Shown: piece by piece, positions 44,608-54,456 of the stretch | How positions within the stretch are numbered: the first letter of the stretch is position 1 | Layout of the letters: each line of letters begins with the position of its first letter | Assembly: GCF_010093595.1 (NCBI RefSeq) | Contig: NW_022985455.1 | Location: 743,053-807,052, forward strand | DNA from: Mytilinidion resinicola | Lineage: Eukaryota > Ascomycota > Dothideomycetes > Mytilinidiales > Mytilinidiaceae | Reading direction: 5' to 3' | DNA: 64,000 nt | The notes under the pieces: model-generated | The model's input: the letters and a program-made list of their open reading frames with translations, nothing else | The model's database searches: none | What the model was told of the DNA's origin: nothing | Translations under genes and position numbers: made by a program

Positions 44608-45315
44608 AGACTTTCGTCCTAACGCTGTCCAAGAATTAACCTTCGTCACTCGCCATTCCTCGAAAGTATACACTGGTACATAGCAATCTCAGCTATACAG
44701 GTTAAGCGGATCTCGAGACCACTACACCTATCTAAACCCACTACCACTAATTTCATCACGCTCATCGAAGTCTCAAGCTACAACCCTCATCAAGAATGCT
44801 TCACCTTCTATCATACCATCACGGCTAGAAATCCAATCCAGTAGATTTGCAGAAGGGGATCTCACAACCTCAGCGCTTCCCCAGCCCTCCAACTACTCCC
44901 ACACATACACACAGTAAAGCCGTGGGGTCGGGACGGGGTTGAGGCGGATAGATTACCGGAAATCATTACAATTATAGGCAGGGAGGGGTGTTCGATGCGG
45001 CGTGAAGGTAGGAAGGAAAAAGGAGTTGACGAGGTTTGACAAGATTAGGACCCAACTCGCGGTTGCGGTGTTCAAAGACACTCGTGGAGAGCGACAAGCA
45101 GCTGCGCTTCGATTGGCGGAGAGCTTGTAAGCTGTGTAGGCATAATAAAAAAGGGATGCGAGCGATGAGAATCAAAGAAGCCCAGAAACATATCATTGTC
45201 CCTATGATGCTGCAATGATCGCGCCACGTCCCACGCCCGTCGTAGCATACCTCCGTCGTTTCTAAAATGCCCATTGTCCACTTCCTACTCGCTCGTCCAC
45301 ACACTCTAGAAGGCA

Positions 45316-46224
45316 GTGTGCCTACAAAGCCAAATAATTAGGGGGGGGATTAACCAAAGATTAGCGCAACGTCGGCCTTCTCTCTCGCCATCGAAATTTA
45401 CTAATGAAGAGTTTGAAAACTTTATGCAGGCTAATGCTGATGCCGCCAAAGAAAAGCAGGTTTCAGAATCTGTGATTCCCATCATCGAGGGCAAGATCGC
45501 GGACGCTAAATGCCGCTCGGGAGGAATGCCGCTCACTAACCTCGACCCCCTTACTAACCTTGACCCCCTGACTAACGGCACGCCTAAACCTGGGAACCTA
45601 GATGTTTACTACAGCACGCGCCCAGAACAGCTCACTTAAAAAGTCCGCGATAATCTTAGCAGCCATATCACTCCTTTAACGCAGCACGACCTTCCTATTA
45701 TACCGAACTTTTTCCTGGCAGCCAAGGGGCCGGATGAATTGTTGGCGGTGGCTGGACGACAGGCTTGTTACAACGGTACATTGGGGGTAAGAGGCATGCA
45801 CAGTCTTCAGTTATACGGGAAGGACAAGCCTGTTTCCAACAACAATGCCTATACCATTACATCGATTTATTATAGCGGCACCCTCGAGATGTATACCAGC
45901 CACCCTGCCGAGGGCCGTCCAGAGCATTTTACGAATCAACTTAAGGGATGGTCCATAACCGGTGATCCAGAAACCTTCCGGCAGGGAGCCACTGCGTACA
46001 GAAATGCAAGAGACTGGGCAAAAGAGCAGAGGGACGAGGCCATTCAACAAGCGAACGAGAGAGCTAACCCAGTTCAAGTTAAAGCACTAGCACCAGCACC
46101 AGCAGGTGATCTAGCGGGTGATGCATTAGGTGCTGAAGAAAGTGATGGATCCGCCGCAGTTCCTGTCGCGCAGGCCCCTGCGGCAAGCAATGTTGCAACT
46201 AGGGAGAGCAAAAGGTGGTTGTAG
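45316..46224 (+). pseudogene. Nonsense-broken member of an uncharacterised fungal gene family
   Basis: One reading frame runs 45316-46224 with a single TAA at 45637-45639. Family-like sequence lies on both sides in the same frame: PSKFTNEEFENFMQANADAA, VIPIIEGKI and YSTRPEQLT before it; KVRDNLSSHITPLTQHDLP, PNFFLAAKGPDELLAVAGRQ, ACYNGTLGVRGMHSLQLYG and TGDPETFRQGATAYRNARDW after it. I recall this pattern as an expanded ascomycete family without assigned function. The AAKGP...RQA.YNGTLGVRGMH part may be a nuclease-like core (weak inference). The 5' end looks truncated, entering directly at QRLAQRRPSLSPS after a run of eight or more G. No intron removes the stop with plausible splice sites. An 18-bp tandem repeat lies at 45532-45577. 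Confidence 0.7.
45532..45577. repeat. 18-bp tandem repeat within the broken gene
   Basis: Two near-identical 18-nt units plus a partial third encode LTNLDP-LTNLDP-LTN. The family normally has one TNLDxL, so this looks like slippage after or during decay. Confidence 0.75.
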
Positions 46225-46565
46225 GCAAATGGCAAATTTTAATGCTATAAACGACAAGACTATGTGAAGGAGCAGAGCGAAACTCCAGCTGATGTGTGGG
46301 TTCACTGTGGCTGGCCTGGTCAAGGAGAGAAGAAGTGGAGGCATTGGATATCGGCCACGCGTGAAATCCTATATTCATGACGGCAGAGGATTTTGTTGAA
46401 TGGTTTTATTTTGTCCATCTGTTAAGTTCCTAGGGTAGTAATTCACTCAATTATCGCAGCGCTCTTCGCTGGGCTTTGCCATCACGAGGGCAGGGATCAC
46501 CATTAGTCCTGAATCAGCGCCATCTACAGTGTCCCAATCCAACATCCTTCAAGCCAACGCTAACC
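46225..46565. other. Intergenic, broken gene to MCT-like gene 3' end
   Basis: 341 nt, no recognisable element. Confidence 0.6.
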
Positions 46566-48034
46566 TCATCTCCCCCACCTCCCCCTCCTCTCCCAAAACC
46601 ACCCCAACCCCCCCATCGAACTCAGCAACAACACCCCCCCACAAAACCCCACCACCCCCTTCCACTTCCCCACCCCAAACTCCCCAACCCTAACATCGCT
46701 CCCCAGCAGCACCGAACTAATTGGCCCAGCCAAGATATCCGCGACCCCGCGCTCAAAGCTAAACCACGCATACAACGTCATCGTCGCCGCAGCCCGTCTC
46801 CCCTCATCCTCGCCCTCCGCCATCCGCGCCGCGATCTTCGTCCAGCTGACGCTGTAGCTGCCCGCGAACGCGCCCCACAGCGCCGCAAACGCCGCGAGGC
46901 TGCCGATGCCGCGCGCGGGGCCCCAGAGGAGGAGCACGGCGAGGCCGGTGATGAGGGAGGAGACGGAGTGCGGGAGGTGGGTGCTGACGTTGTCGGAGAA
47001 GTGCCCGAGGAGGATCTGGCCGGTGACTTGGGCGAGGGAGTTGAGGGCGAGGAGGAAGTCGCCGGAGGGGGCGGGGAGGGTGAGCGCGGTGGCATAGGAG
47101 GGGAGGAAGGTGGGTGGTAAGGGGAAGGCGAGGCCTTGGAGGGCGATGCTGCAGCCGAAGACGTAGGTGAGGGGGTTGCGGAGGAAGTTGTAGGGTCTTG
47201 GGGGTCCAGATGGCGACGGGGCTTTGTGCTGGAGATGCACGGGGATGCGGGGGCGGATGAGGAGGAAGCTGGGCCCGGAGACGAGGATGGCGATGATGGC
47301 GAACATGCGCAGGGTGATGCGGAAGTCGTAGCGGGCGAGGAGGGCTTCGAGGGCGAAGGGGAGGATCAGGCCGGATACTCCTGAGGCGCCGAAGAGGATA
47401 CCGTAGGCCAAGCCGCGGCGGTCGTAGAACCAGTCGTTCAACATAATTAGGAAGGGCGTGTAGCATACGACCCATCCGACTCCGTACATGGCGCCTTGAG
47501 TAAGTATGAGGTGCCATGTTTGGGTCGCGAAACTGGCGAAGACAAGGCCTAAAATGCAGAGAGCCCAACCAAAGAAAAGGATATGAATATGATACTGCGG
47601 ATAGCGGAGCGTAATAGGGCTAGTGAGTGGGACACCGAGATAGGAAATTCCAACAGCGAGTGCGCCGATGGTGGGTATATTTTTTGACGTGTTGAACAGA
47701 GAGTGTTGTGAATAATGGGACTGGAATATCCCGAATGCAAGAGGAAAGCCTAAGAGATCATGAGTACGTGCATAATGAATCGAAACCAGCACTTGAATAG
47801 CTGAAATCAGTACATACCCCATAGCACGGCCTCTATAAGCCAACACCCGAAAAGGAACTTCCACGCTCCGGCACCCCTATCTACTGGTGGCAACTTTTGT
47901 GTGGCTATTTCTTCATCTAGTAAGAACTGATCTTCTTCGGACCCAGATGAATCGTCACTCGAAAACGAGAATTTGTCGAGCGGAATTTCTTCCTCGGAGC
48001 CCTTTGTGACCGGGTATTCGTCCATGGATGCCAT
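46566..48034 (-). CDS. Monocarboxylate-transporter-like MFS protein
   Basis: Two exons (48034-47818, 47749-46566) sum to 1401 nt, 466 residues. The N-terminal 50 residues are acidic and Ser-rich. Membrane segments start at WKFLFGCWLIEAVLWGFPLA, followed by FGIFQSHYSQHSLFNTSKNI, LTQGAMYGVGWVVCYTPFLI and the loop NDWFYDRRGLAYGILFGASG, where WFxxRRGLAxG is a hallmark of the MCT (SLC16-like, Mch) group. A second half begins RNPLTYVFGCSIALQGLAFP. Fungal Mch-like proteins are of mostly unknown substrate; yeast Mch5 carries riboflavin. Which applies here is unknown. The start at 48034 follows the common MASMDEYP-type opening; an in-frame ATG at 48175 exists. The antisense strand is open in several frames because of GC bias. 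Confidence 0.85.
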
Positions 48035-48828
48035 TGCTAAACGGCACGCGAGGAAGCCTTGACTATTCAAAGTACGAAATAGTAGGATAGAGAGAAAAGA
48101 GGGTGGAGATTGTTTGAACGGAATTTTTGGAGTTGACTCACGGAAGCATGAGGTGTGTAGGGCGTAGCACCCCACTTAATTATCAACACTTCGTTCATCC
48201 CAGTGCCGATTGGGCAAACCAACCCCGCCCCGCATCCAAGACTATGCCGTGATAAGGCTGTAAAATTTCCGGGCAAGAGACATGACGCCTATGGTTATTG
48301 TTAGCGATTCGAGTTGCAAGACAGCTCATCCTGGAACTGTTGATGCCCGCATAGCTCATGGCCGCCGGGAGGTCCTCGAGTATGCTGTCACATTGTCACC
48401 AACACTACCCTCTTAGCCCTGACTTGGCAGCAACAGGAAAGACTCGATATACAGTATCATTGAAGATCCCCTTGCAGTAGAAATCGCTATAGATAGAAGC
48501 TGAGACCTTTTTTTGGATTTTGAAACGTTGGCTGCGAGATTACTTCCGCCGGTTTGCAGCTGGTAGAAGGTTGTCGAAGATCGCGAATGTCGTTAAAGTT
48601 AGAATCCATCCCCGACTTAGAGCCGAGAGGGAAGAGAGAGTTTAGGGAACATTCAGAGACGAATGGCAGTGGCATGTAGACGAGAATCGTGATTCCACTA
48701 CCTTCGTATCTCGCGAAAGGGGTATATTGCCGCCGAATTCCAGGCGTGAACTCCACCCAATGCACCCAAAACCGCCATGTCCGAACTCCATTTTGTTGGC
48801 CGAGCATTGAAAGTGACGGTGATTTCTC
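48035..48828. other. Intergenic, MCT-like promoter side to RRP40 3' end
   Basis: 794 nt, no coding signal or repeat recognised. Confidence 0.6.
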
Positions 48829-49615
48829 TCATAGCCCTCTTAACACACGTTCCACCACTTTACTCTGGCCCTTTTCTCCCAGAGCCTCCGTATCCACCTC
48901 TTGCACAGCACGACCGACCGCTAACGTTGTTCGCACGTTCCCACCATCAACCCACAGCATCCCATTTCTCCCGACAGCAACCTCGAACGCCAGCCGTTCA
49001 CTGAGGCCCTCTAGGATCTGGACACGGCCTTTCCTGCCACTTAGCAGCCTCCTCGCCATACCCATGCTAATGGGGAACAACATGCCACCTTTCAGAGGCC
49101 CCAGGCCTTCAGACTTTCCTGTGCTAGGATCTATACAAGTGATTTCGGGGGCGGTGTCTTGGGATGCGGACACAACGCGAGCGTAGACGAGGGCATGGTT
49201 GGCTAGCTGTGGACGAGTCTTGCGGGTTGCAGATTCGAATGCCAAGTGCGGCAGCGTTACTGTAGGGGTGTATGGGGTAAGGGTGCAGGTGTATGCCTCG
49301 GAGACTGAGTTTGTAACTGTAGCGATGACTAGGTCGGAGGTAGACGGTGTATACTAGGCTATTCATTAGAATTGTACAAGGCTGCGCCGCTGTGTTCTCG
49401 AATGCGCCTACCCGACCACTGTTATACTCTATCCAGGCTGCATTCTTCTTTGAATCGGTTGACAAGGCACCAGCAATGGTAGTCGTAATGGTTTGCGGTG
49501 GGATATGGCGGAGGCCAGGGCCGAGTGTTAGAGGCTTGTTTGGGTTCGCAGAGGTCGGGAGCGCACTGGGAGCGATGGTGTCGCCCGGCAGGACGATGGC
49601 TTGCGCGGAAGGCAT
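48829..49615 (-). CDS. RRP40: RNA exosome cap subunit Rrp40
   Basis: Two exons (49615-49412, 49353-48829) sum to 729 nt, 242 residues, close to yeast Rrp40. Seen: IVLPGDTIAPSAL and LGPGLRHIP (N-terminal domain), SDLVIATVTNSVSEAYTC and TPYTPTVTLPHLAFESATRK (S1 domain), ALVYARVVSASQDTAPEITC, then KGGMLFPISMGMARRLL and AFEVAVGRNGMLWVDGG (KH domain). The KH pattern with VGRNGxxWVDG is the Rrp40 signature. The protein caps the nuclear and cytoplasmic exosome ring and guides RNA to Rrp44/Rrp6. Divergent from SSZ1, another translation/RNA housekeeping gene. Confidence 0.9.
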
Positions 49616-50152
49616 GTCGTTGAAGGGTTCAATGCTTCGTGAGACAGGTGAAGGAGATTTGTTGTTGAGACAAAGTCTTAGGCCTCGTGTGATTGGACAA
49701 GCCGCACTCTCGAAGTCGACCCCACTGGCAGGCATCGCTGAACATAAAGTGGCAGTTCAACGCTGTCTGAGGTGGCCCAAAGAGCTACCAGACTCGTTGA
49801 AACGGTCCATTTCCAAATCTTCCCAACGTACCAGGGGGCCTCAAGCGGTGTCAGACAGTTGTATCCGAGTCTAAGGTGAGTGTGTTGCTGGAAGCTGAAT
49901 TTGGAGGATGAAATCATAGATGCCACTTGTTGTTCGAGGCCTAACCCCACTGGGCGCGGCAGTACTTCGGGCAGGTGCTTGTCGAAGTGTAAATTTTGGT
50001 CGGCGTGAATTTCGACTTCAGCCTCTCACCAACTTCCGTCTTATACTCGGCACACAGCTCCGAGCACTCCAAGGAAACCCGTCAAGCATCCCCACTATAT
50101 CGCGAACGGCTCTACCAAGTTGCAGGAGCGCGCGATCCACCCACGACGAAAA
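49616..50152. promoter_or_regulatory. Divergent promoter region, RRP40 and SSZ1
   Basis: 537 nt between two divergent housekeeping starts. No TATA box or defined operator was seen. Confidence 0.5.
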
Positions 50153-52174
50153 ATGTCCGAAGAAGAAAGCCCCGCTGAGCGGGTAGCTATTGGTATTTCC
50201 TTTGGAAATTCATATAGTTCGATTGCGTATACTTCCGGGGTAAGTCTTCTCCTTGTAGCCAACGATGCACCGGGAAAACGCTAAACAATACTGCTAGGAA
50301 GGAAAAGCAGAGGTCATCGCCAACGAGGAAGGAGGTTAGTTGTGAATATTCTAGTCCTACACCAAGATTGAAGCCGCAAATATATCAAGAGGCAGTACGT
50401 TTGCAGTAACGGCCACAAGAGGAAGCGTCAGGCATTATGTGGCCCCTCCAGCGTCCTAGAATTGTGGACACTTTAATTCAAGCTGGATTTCGGGTTTCGA
50501 GGAAACTGAGAATACGTCTAGAGGCTGACAGGAATATAGATCGTCAAATTCCCTCTATACTATCATACGTGACTGGAGAGGAATTTCAAGGTACACAAGC
50601 AAAAGCACAGCTGGTTCGAAATGCCAAAAACACAGTCGCCTATTTCAGAGACTTCCTAGGACAAGAGTATGTTGGTTGCTATACGCCATTCGAAGGACAT
50701 GACTGATCACGAGTATAGTTTCAAATCAATAGACCCGACGCCATGCCACAATTCTGCGCACCCGCTCCAGCACGAATCTACGGTAGCCTTTAAGATAAAA
50801 GACAAGGAGGACGATACCGAGAGCACTGTCACTGTCTCTGAGATCACAACGCGCCACCTTCGCAAACTGAAGAACTCTGCCTCGGATTACCTGGGCAAGA
50901 ACGTCAACGCAGCCGTCATCACCGTTCCTACCAACTTCTCGGATGCCCAAAAGGAAGCCCTTAGCAAAGCTGCCAAAGACGCAGGCATCGAGGTCCTCCA
51001 ATTCATCAATGAGCCAGTCGCTGCTGTTCTCGCCTACGATGCGCGTCCAGAGGCCAAGCTCGCGGACAAGAACATTGTCGTCGCGGATCTAGGCGGCATT
51101 CGCTCTGATGTCGCTGTTATTGCATCCCGAGGCGGCATGTACAGCATCCTAGCCACTGCACACGACTACGACGTTGGTGGCGCGCAATTGGACCAAGTCC
51201 TCATGGACTACTTTGCCAAGGAGTTCCTGAAGAAATGGAAGAATGGTGGAGACCCGCGGAGCGACGATCGCGCGTCTGCGAAGCTCAAGCTGGAGTCGGA
51301 AGCGGTCAAGAAGGCGCTGTCCATCGGCTCTTCTGCGAACTTTTCCGTCGAAAGCTTGTCGAAAGGTTTCGACTTCACATGCAGCATCAACCGCATGCGC
51401 TACGAAACCATCTCGGCGAAAGTGTTTGCGGCCTTCACCCGCCTCGTTCTAAACGCTGTCGAAAAGGCCCAGCTAGACCCGCTCGATATCTCAGAAATCA
51501 TCCTCGCCGGTGGAACGGCGCACACGCCGCGCATTGCTTCTTCGCTTGCTTCAGCCTTCCCAGGGTCCACCACCGTCCTTGCACCCTCTACCTCCCCCAC
51601 TGCCATCAACCCCAGCGAGCTCGCTGCTCGCGGCGCCGCAATACAGGCCAGTCTTATCCAGGAGTTTGAGACTGAGGATATCGAGCAGAGCACACACCCT
51701 ATGGTCACGGTCACGCCTCATCTGGCACGCGCGATTGGTGTTCTTTGCATCTCGAGCGATGAATCCACTGGAGTTTTCCGCCATCTAGTCGAAGCTGAGA
51801 CCCCAGTGCCGGTACGGAGAACGGCCATCATTGCTACTCCACGAGAAGGCGGGGACGTACTTGTGAAGATTTGCGAGGGCATAAGAGTGATCAAGGTTAC
51901 GAAGCCGGAGCCAAAAGCTAAGGCCAACGGCAAAGCAGAGAACGACTCAGACGACGATGAGGACAGCGACGAAAGCGACGAGGAGGAGTTGAGGGAAAAA
52001 ACCTACAAGGTTGAGAACGTCTTAGCGGAAGCCGCGCTCAAGGGACTCAGCAAGGGTGCTAAGGTCGAGCTGCAGATCAATGTTGCGGCAGATCTGAGCT
52101 GTACGTTCTTTGCTAGAGAAGTAGGAGGCAAGGTGGCTGTGAGAGGTGCCTGGAAAGCACCTGGCAAGGCATAG
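50153..52174 (+). CDS. SSZ1: Ribosome-associated Hsp70-like Ssz1
   Basis: Four exons (50153-50239, 50298-50334, 50540-50666, 50719-52174) sum to 1707 nt, 568 residues. Start MSEEESPAERVAIGISFGNS, then DRQIPSILSYVTGEEFQG, AAVITVPTNFSDAQKEAL, FINEPVAAVLAYDA, VVADLGGIRSDVAVIASRGG and ILAGGTAHTPRIASSL: an Hsp70 ATPase domain in which the DLGG replaces DLGGGT, as in the Ssz1 branch. The truncated C-terminal part has an acidic insertion NDSDDDEDSDESDEEELR. Ssz1 and zuotin form the ribosome-associated complex that stimulates Ssb chaperones on nascent chains. The second intron is long (205 nt). Confidence 0.92.
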
Positions 52175-52898
52175 ATGCTCCTTGTATTCTGAGTTTCAGC
52201 GGAGCGAGCTTCTTCTGGTTATGTTTATAGACGGATGGGCTATTTTCGGTTCGCGGTTGACTGCACCTTAGGTCCAAGCGTCTATGCAACAGGACCCTAG
52301 GCGGCATCGAAGATAGCAAAATGCGATCTTTCGCTGCAGAACAGGATATATGTGGGGACCGATGAAAATGGAAAAAGGTTTCAGTCTGCGAATAGAAGCA
52401 CCAAACCAATTTGCTCTAAGCAATGCATCCATCACCTTACATCGGTTTCCTCCTTCCCCCCGTATCTCACCTCGTCCGACTCAGCGTCGAATTGAGATTT
52501 TTTGACCCGCTAGTGTTACCGTTATTTAAGGTCATTGGCCGCGAAAAGATAACAATAGTGGGTCTGAGAGCATGCTCGTATTGGGGAAAACTATCAATCT
52601 ACCCGTCTTGGCTCATCCAAAGCGCCTACAATCTCTCATTTAATTCCGAAGGCTTTGCTTCGAACTGTCTGGTGCCTCGGAAACTTACCGCTTGCCGAGA
52701 ATACGGAAGAACTTCATGATCAATTAGAGGCTGAGTGACTGTAACGCGCGCGTTTCGAAAGAGCTTTGAGCTTTATATGTGAATGGTGGTTGTTGGTATT
52801 GACATATATGAGAAGAGCCGACGTTCTTCACGGCCCATCTATCGTCGTACAGAAAACATATACTAATACAAAATGGCTGGAGATGGGGTATAATTCGT
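52175..52898. other. Intergenic between convergent SSZ1 and carrier genes
   Basis: 724 nt, no coding signal or repeat recognised. Confidence 0.6.
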
Positions 52899-54209
52899 TC
52901 AAGTCAAAAGTATATCAAAGCCGTCTTTCTCGATCCGGACCTCTTCGCTTTCAAACGCAAATTTGCGTCTCACAAGCTCGAATATGATCAACCCAGCAGA
53001 CGTACTCGGCACCTGCCGAATCGTATTCATGAAGAAGTTCTTGTAAAGGTATCTCCGCCACCCACCGGCTCTACGAGAGAGAATTTGGCACTGCTCGATT
53101 GTTTTCTCATACGCGTGATAATATCGGCTCATTGTTTTCTTCGGCCTCATCTCTTCGTGAGCTTGGTAGTCTAGCGATTCGAGACGACCATAGTGCACGT
53201 TTTGGAGCTCGCTCAATGGATGCTGGATTGCTTGCTGCGCAACTGAGGCGGTCATACCGGCTAGTAGAAGGAACGCCGGCTCGACTGTATAGTGGGGCTT
53301 TATGACCGGTCTATCGTTTAGGAAAATTGAGGTGGGCGAATAGACGCCGTAATAATGCGTTACAAACGAGTAATACGCCTGAGATTTCACGCATTCGAAC
53401 GTGCTGAAGAAGAGCGCAGCTCCGAGCGAGTCTTTGAGCAGGGATAACGTGAAGCCGCCAAATATTCCCCGAAGGCCAATATCGTGAAGTTTATGTGTGG
53501 CATACTGCCACATGGTTTTGTATTTGCCCTCCAACATATCGGCCGTTCTGAAGCGTACCTGGAGTGCGTCCAGTGGCGCGGCGACAAGTGACTGGATCCC
53601 TCCGGCTATCAGACCTGCTGAAAAAGTTTGTCTAAATGACGGAGGCGGAAATATCCGCTTGGCCGAGCGCGAGGAGGGTTCATGAAGGCTTCCGAGTGCT
53701 TGCAGATACGCTGTATATAGTATTGCTCCTATTCTGAGTTTGATCAGCTCCCAAATTCCCACGAGATGGAAAGTGTTTGTATACAGTGTATTGCCCAGCA
53801 TCGGTGGCAGGACTTGGTTGGGGAGAAATCGCCATCCATAAGTCTTCACCGCATGAGCAAGCAACGCCGGCGTAGAGACCTTCCAGGACCAGCCCAGGTT
53901 GGCCTGAACGCGTGGGTTTATTGCGCGCGCATAGCCCATATAGTCGATCCGTCCCGGAAAGAAGGCTTTAATGGGAGCCCGGAAGTAGAATGCAACTGCG
54001 CGGGCTGTCACGGCACGCATGCCAGCCGCAGTGAAGCTGGTAGCAGCATTGGCTTGCGGTGGTTTCTTCGCGGTACCGAATTCTTCTGCCGTGTCGCCCT
54101 GTTGTAGTTTCTTCGCCGCAACGAATGCTCCTCGCGCATCTAGCTGGGGTTTGACAGCGGGGAGGGGTCCGGTCTGGCCGCCAGAAGCGGTGGTCATCGT
54201 GCGCGACAC
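52899..54209 (-). CDS. Mitochondrial carrier-like protein, YFR045W-type
   Basis: A single exon of 436 residues. Carrier repeats are visible but degenerate: FRQTFSAGLIAGGIQSLVAA followed by PLDALQVRFR (a Px[DE]xx[KR] variant with Gln), and AFLLLAGMTASVAQQAIQ followed by HPLSELQNV. An N-terminal extension of about 80 residues holds Lys/Ala-rich sequence. The region LPNQVLPPMLGNTLYTNTF and KTMWQYATHKLHDIGLRGIF plus GGFTLSLLKDSLGAALFFST is typical of the fungal branch that includes yeast YFR045W, whose substrate is not settled to my knowledge. Loss of the canonical charged residues suggests an unusual transport mode (inference). Its start is only 247 nt from that of SPT16. Confidence 0.8.
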   Translation of the reverse strand: MSRTMTTASGGQTGPLPAVKPQLDARGAFVAAKKLQQGDTAEEFGTAKKPPQANAATSFTAAGMRAVTARAVAFYFRAPIKAFFPGRIDYMGYARAINPRVQANLGWSWKVSTPALLAHAVKTYGWRFLPNQVLPPMLGNTLYTNTFHLVGIWELIKLRIGAILYTAYLQALGSLHEPSSRSAKRIFPPPSFRQTFSAGLIAGGIQSLVAAPLDALQVRFRTADMLEGKYKTMWQYATHKLHDIGLRGIFGGFTLSLLKDSLGAALFFSTFECVKSQAYYSFVTHYYGVYSPTSIFLNDRPVIKPHYTVEPAFLLLAGMTASVAQQAIQHPLSELQNVHYGRLESLDYQAHEEMRPKKTMSRYYHAYEKTIEQCQILSRRAGGWRRYLYKNFFMNTIRQVPSTSAGLIIFELVRRKFAFESEEVRIEKDGFDILLT

Positions 54210-54456
54210 AGTAGAAATCGCAAAGACATCAGGCCAGTTCCGGTGAAGAAGGGAAGTCGTGGTGTTGAGTAGCTGCCTGGTGTCCTGTAAATGCAGTCCA
54301 CGCCAAGACGACGTTGATTTGCCCGCGTGAAAGCGCGTCGCTCGCTCCTCCGCCCACCGCTATCATTACATCAACTTCTCTCCGCCCTCGCTCTGCTGCC
54401 TCACCACTCCTCACTGTTCGGATTGTCGGGGCCATCTGCGCACGCGCACCTTCATC
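54210..54456. promoter_or_regulatory. Compact bidirectional promoter, carrier-like gene and SPT16
   Basis: Only 247 nt separates two divergent start codons, the tightest divergent pair in the window. No TATA box is seen. Confidence 0.55.

Larger units (their letters stand above)
41552..45315. other. 3.8 kb gene-poor stretch upstream of the OPT gene
   Basis: The first 1.7 kb (to about 43200) is GC-rich, with many short overlapping frames on both strands and none with family likeness. The rest is closer to average composition. Small repeats within it are listed separately. No tRNA, rRNA or transposase was recognised. Confidence 0.5.

Noticed and set aside
46804..47568. 254-codon frame on the minus strand overlapping the MCT-like gene
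   Set aside because: It is the MCT-like exon read in another frame; Arg/Pro/His-rich with no membrane pattern.
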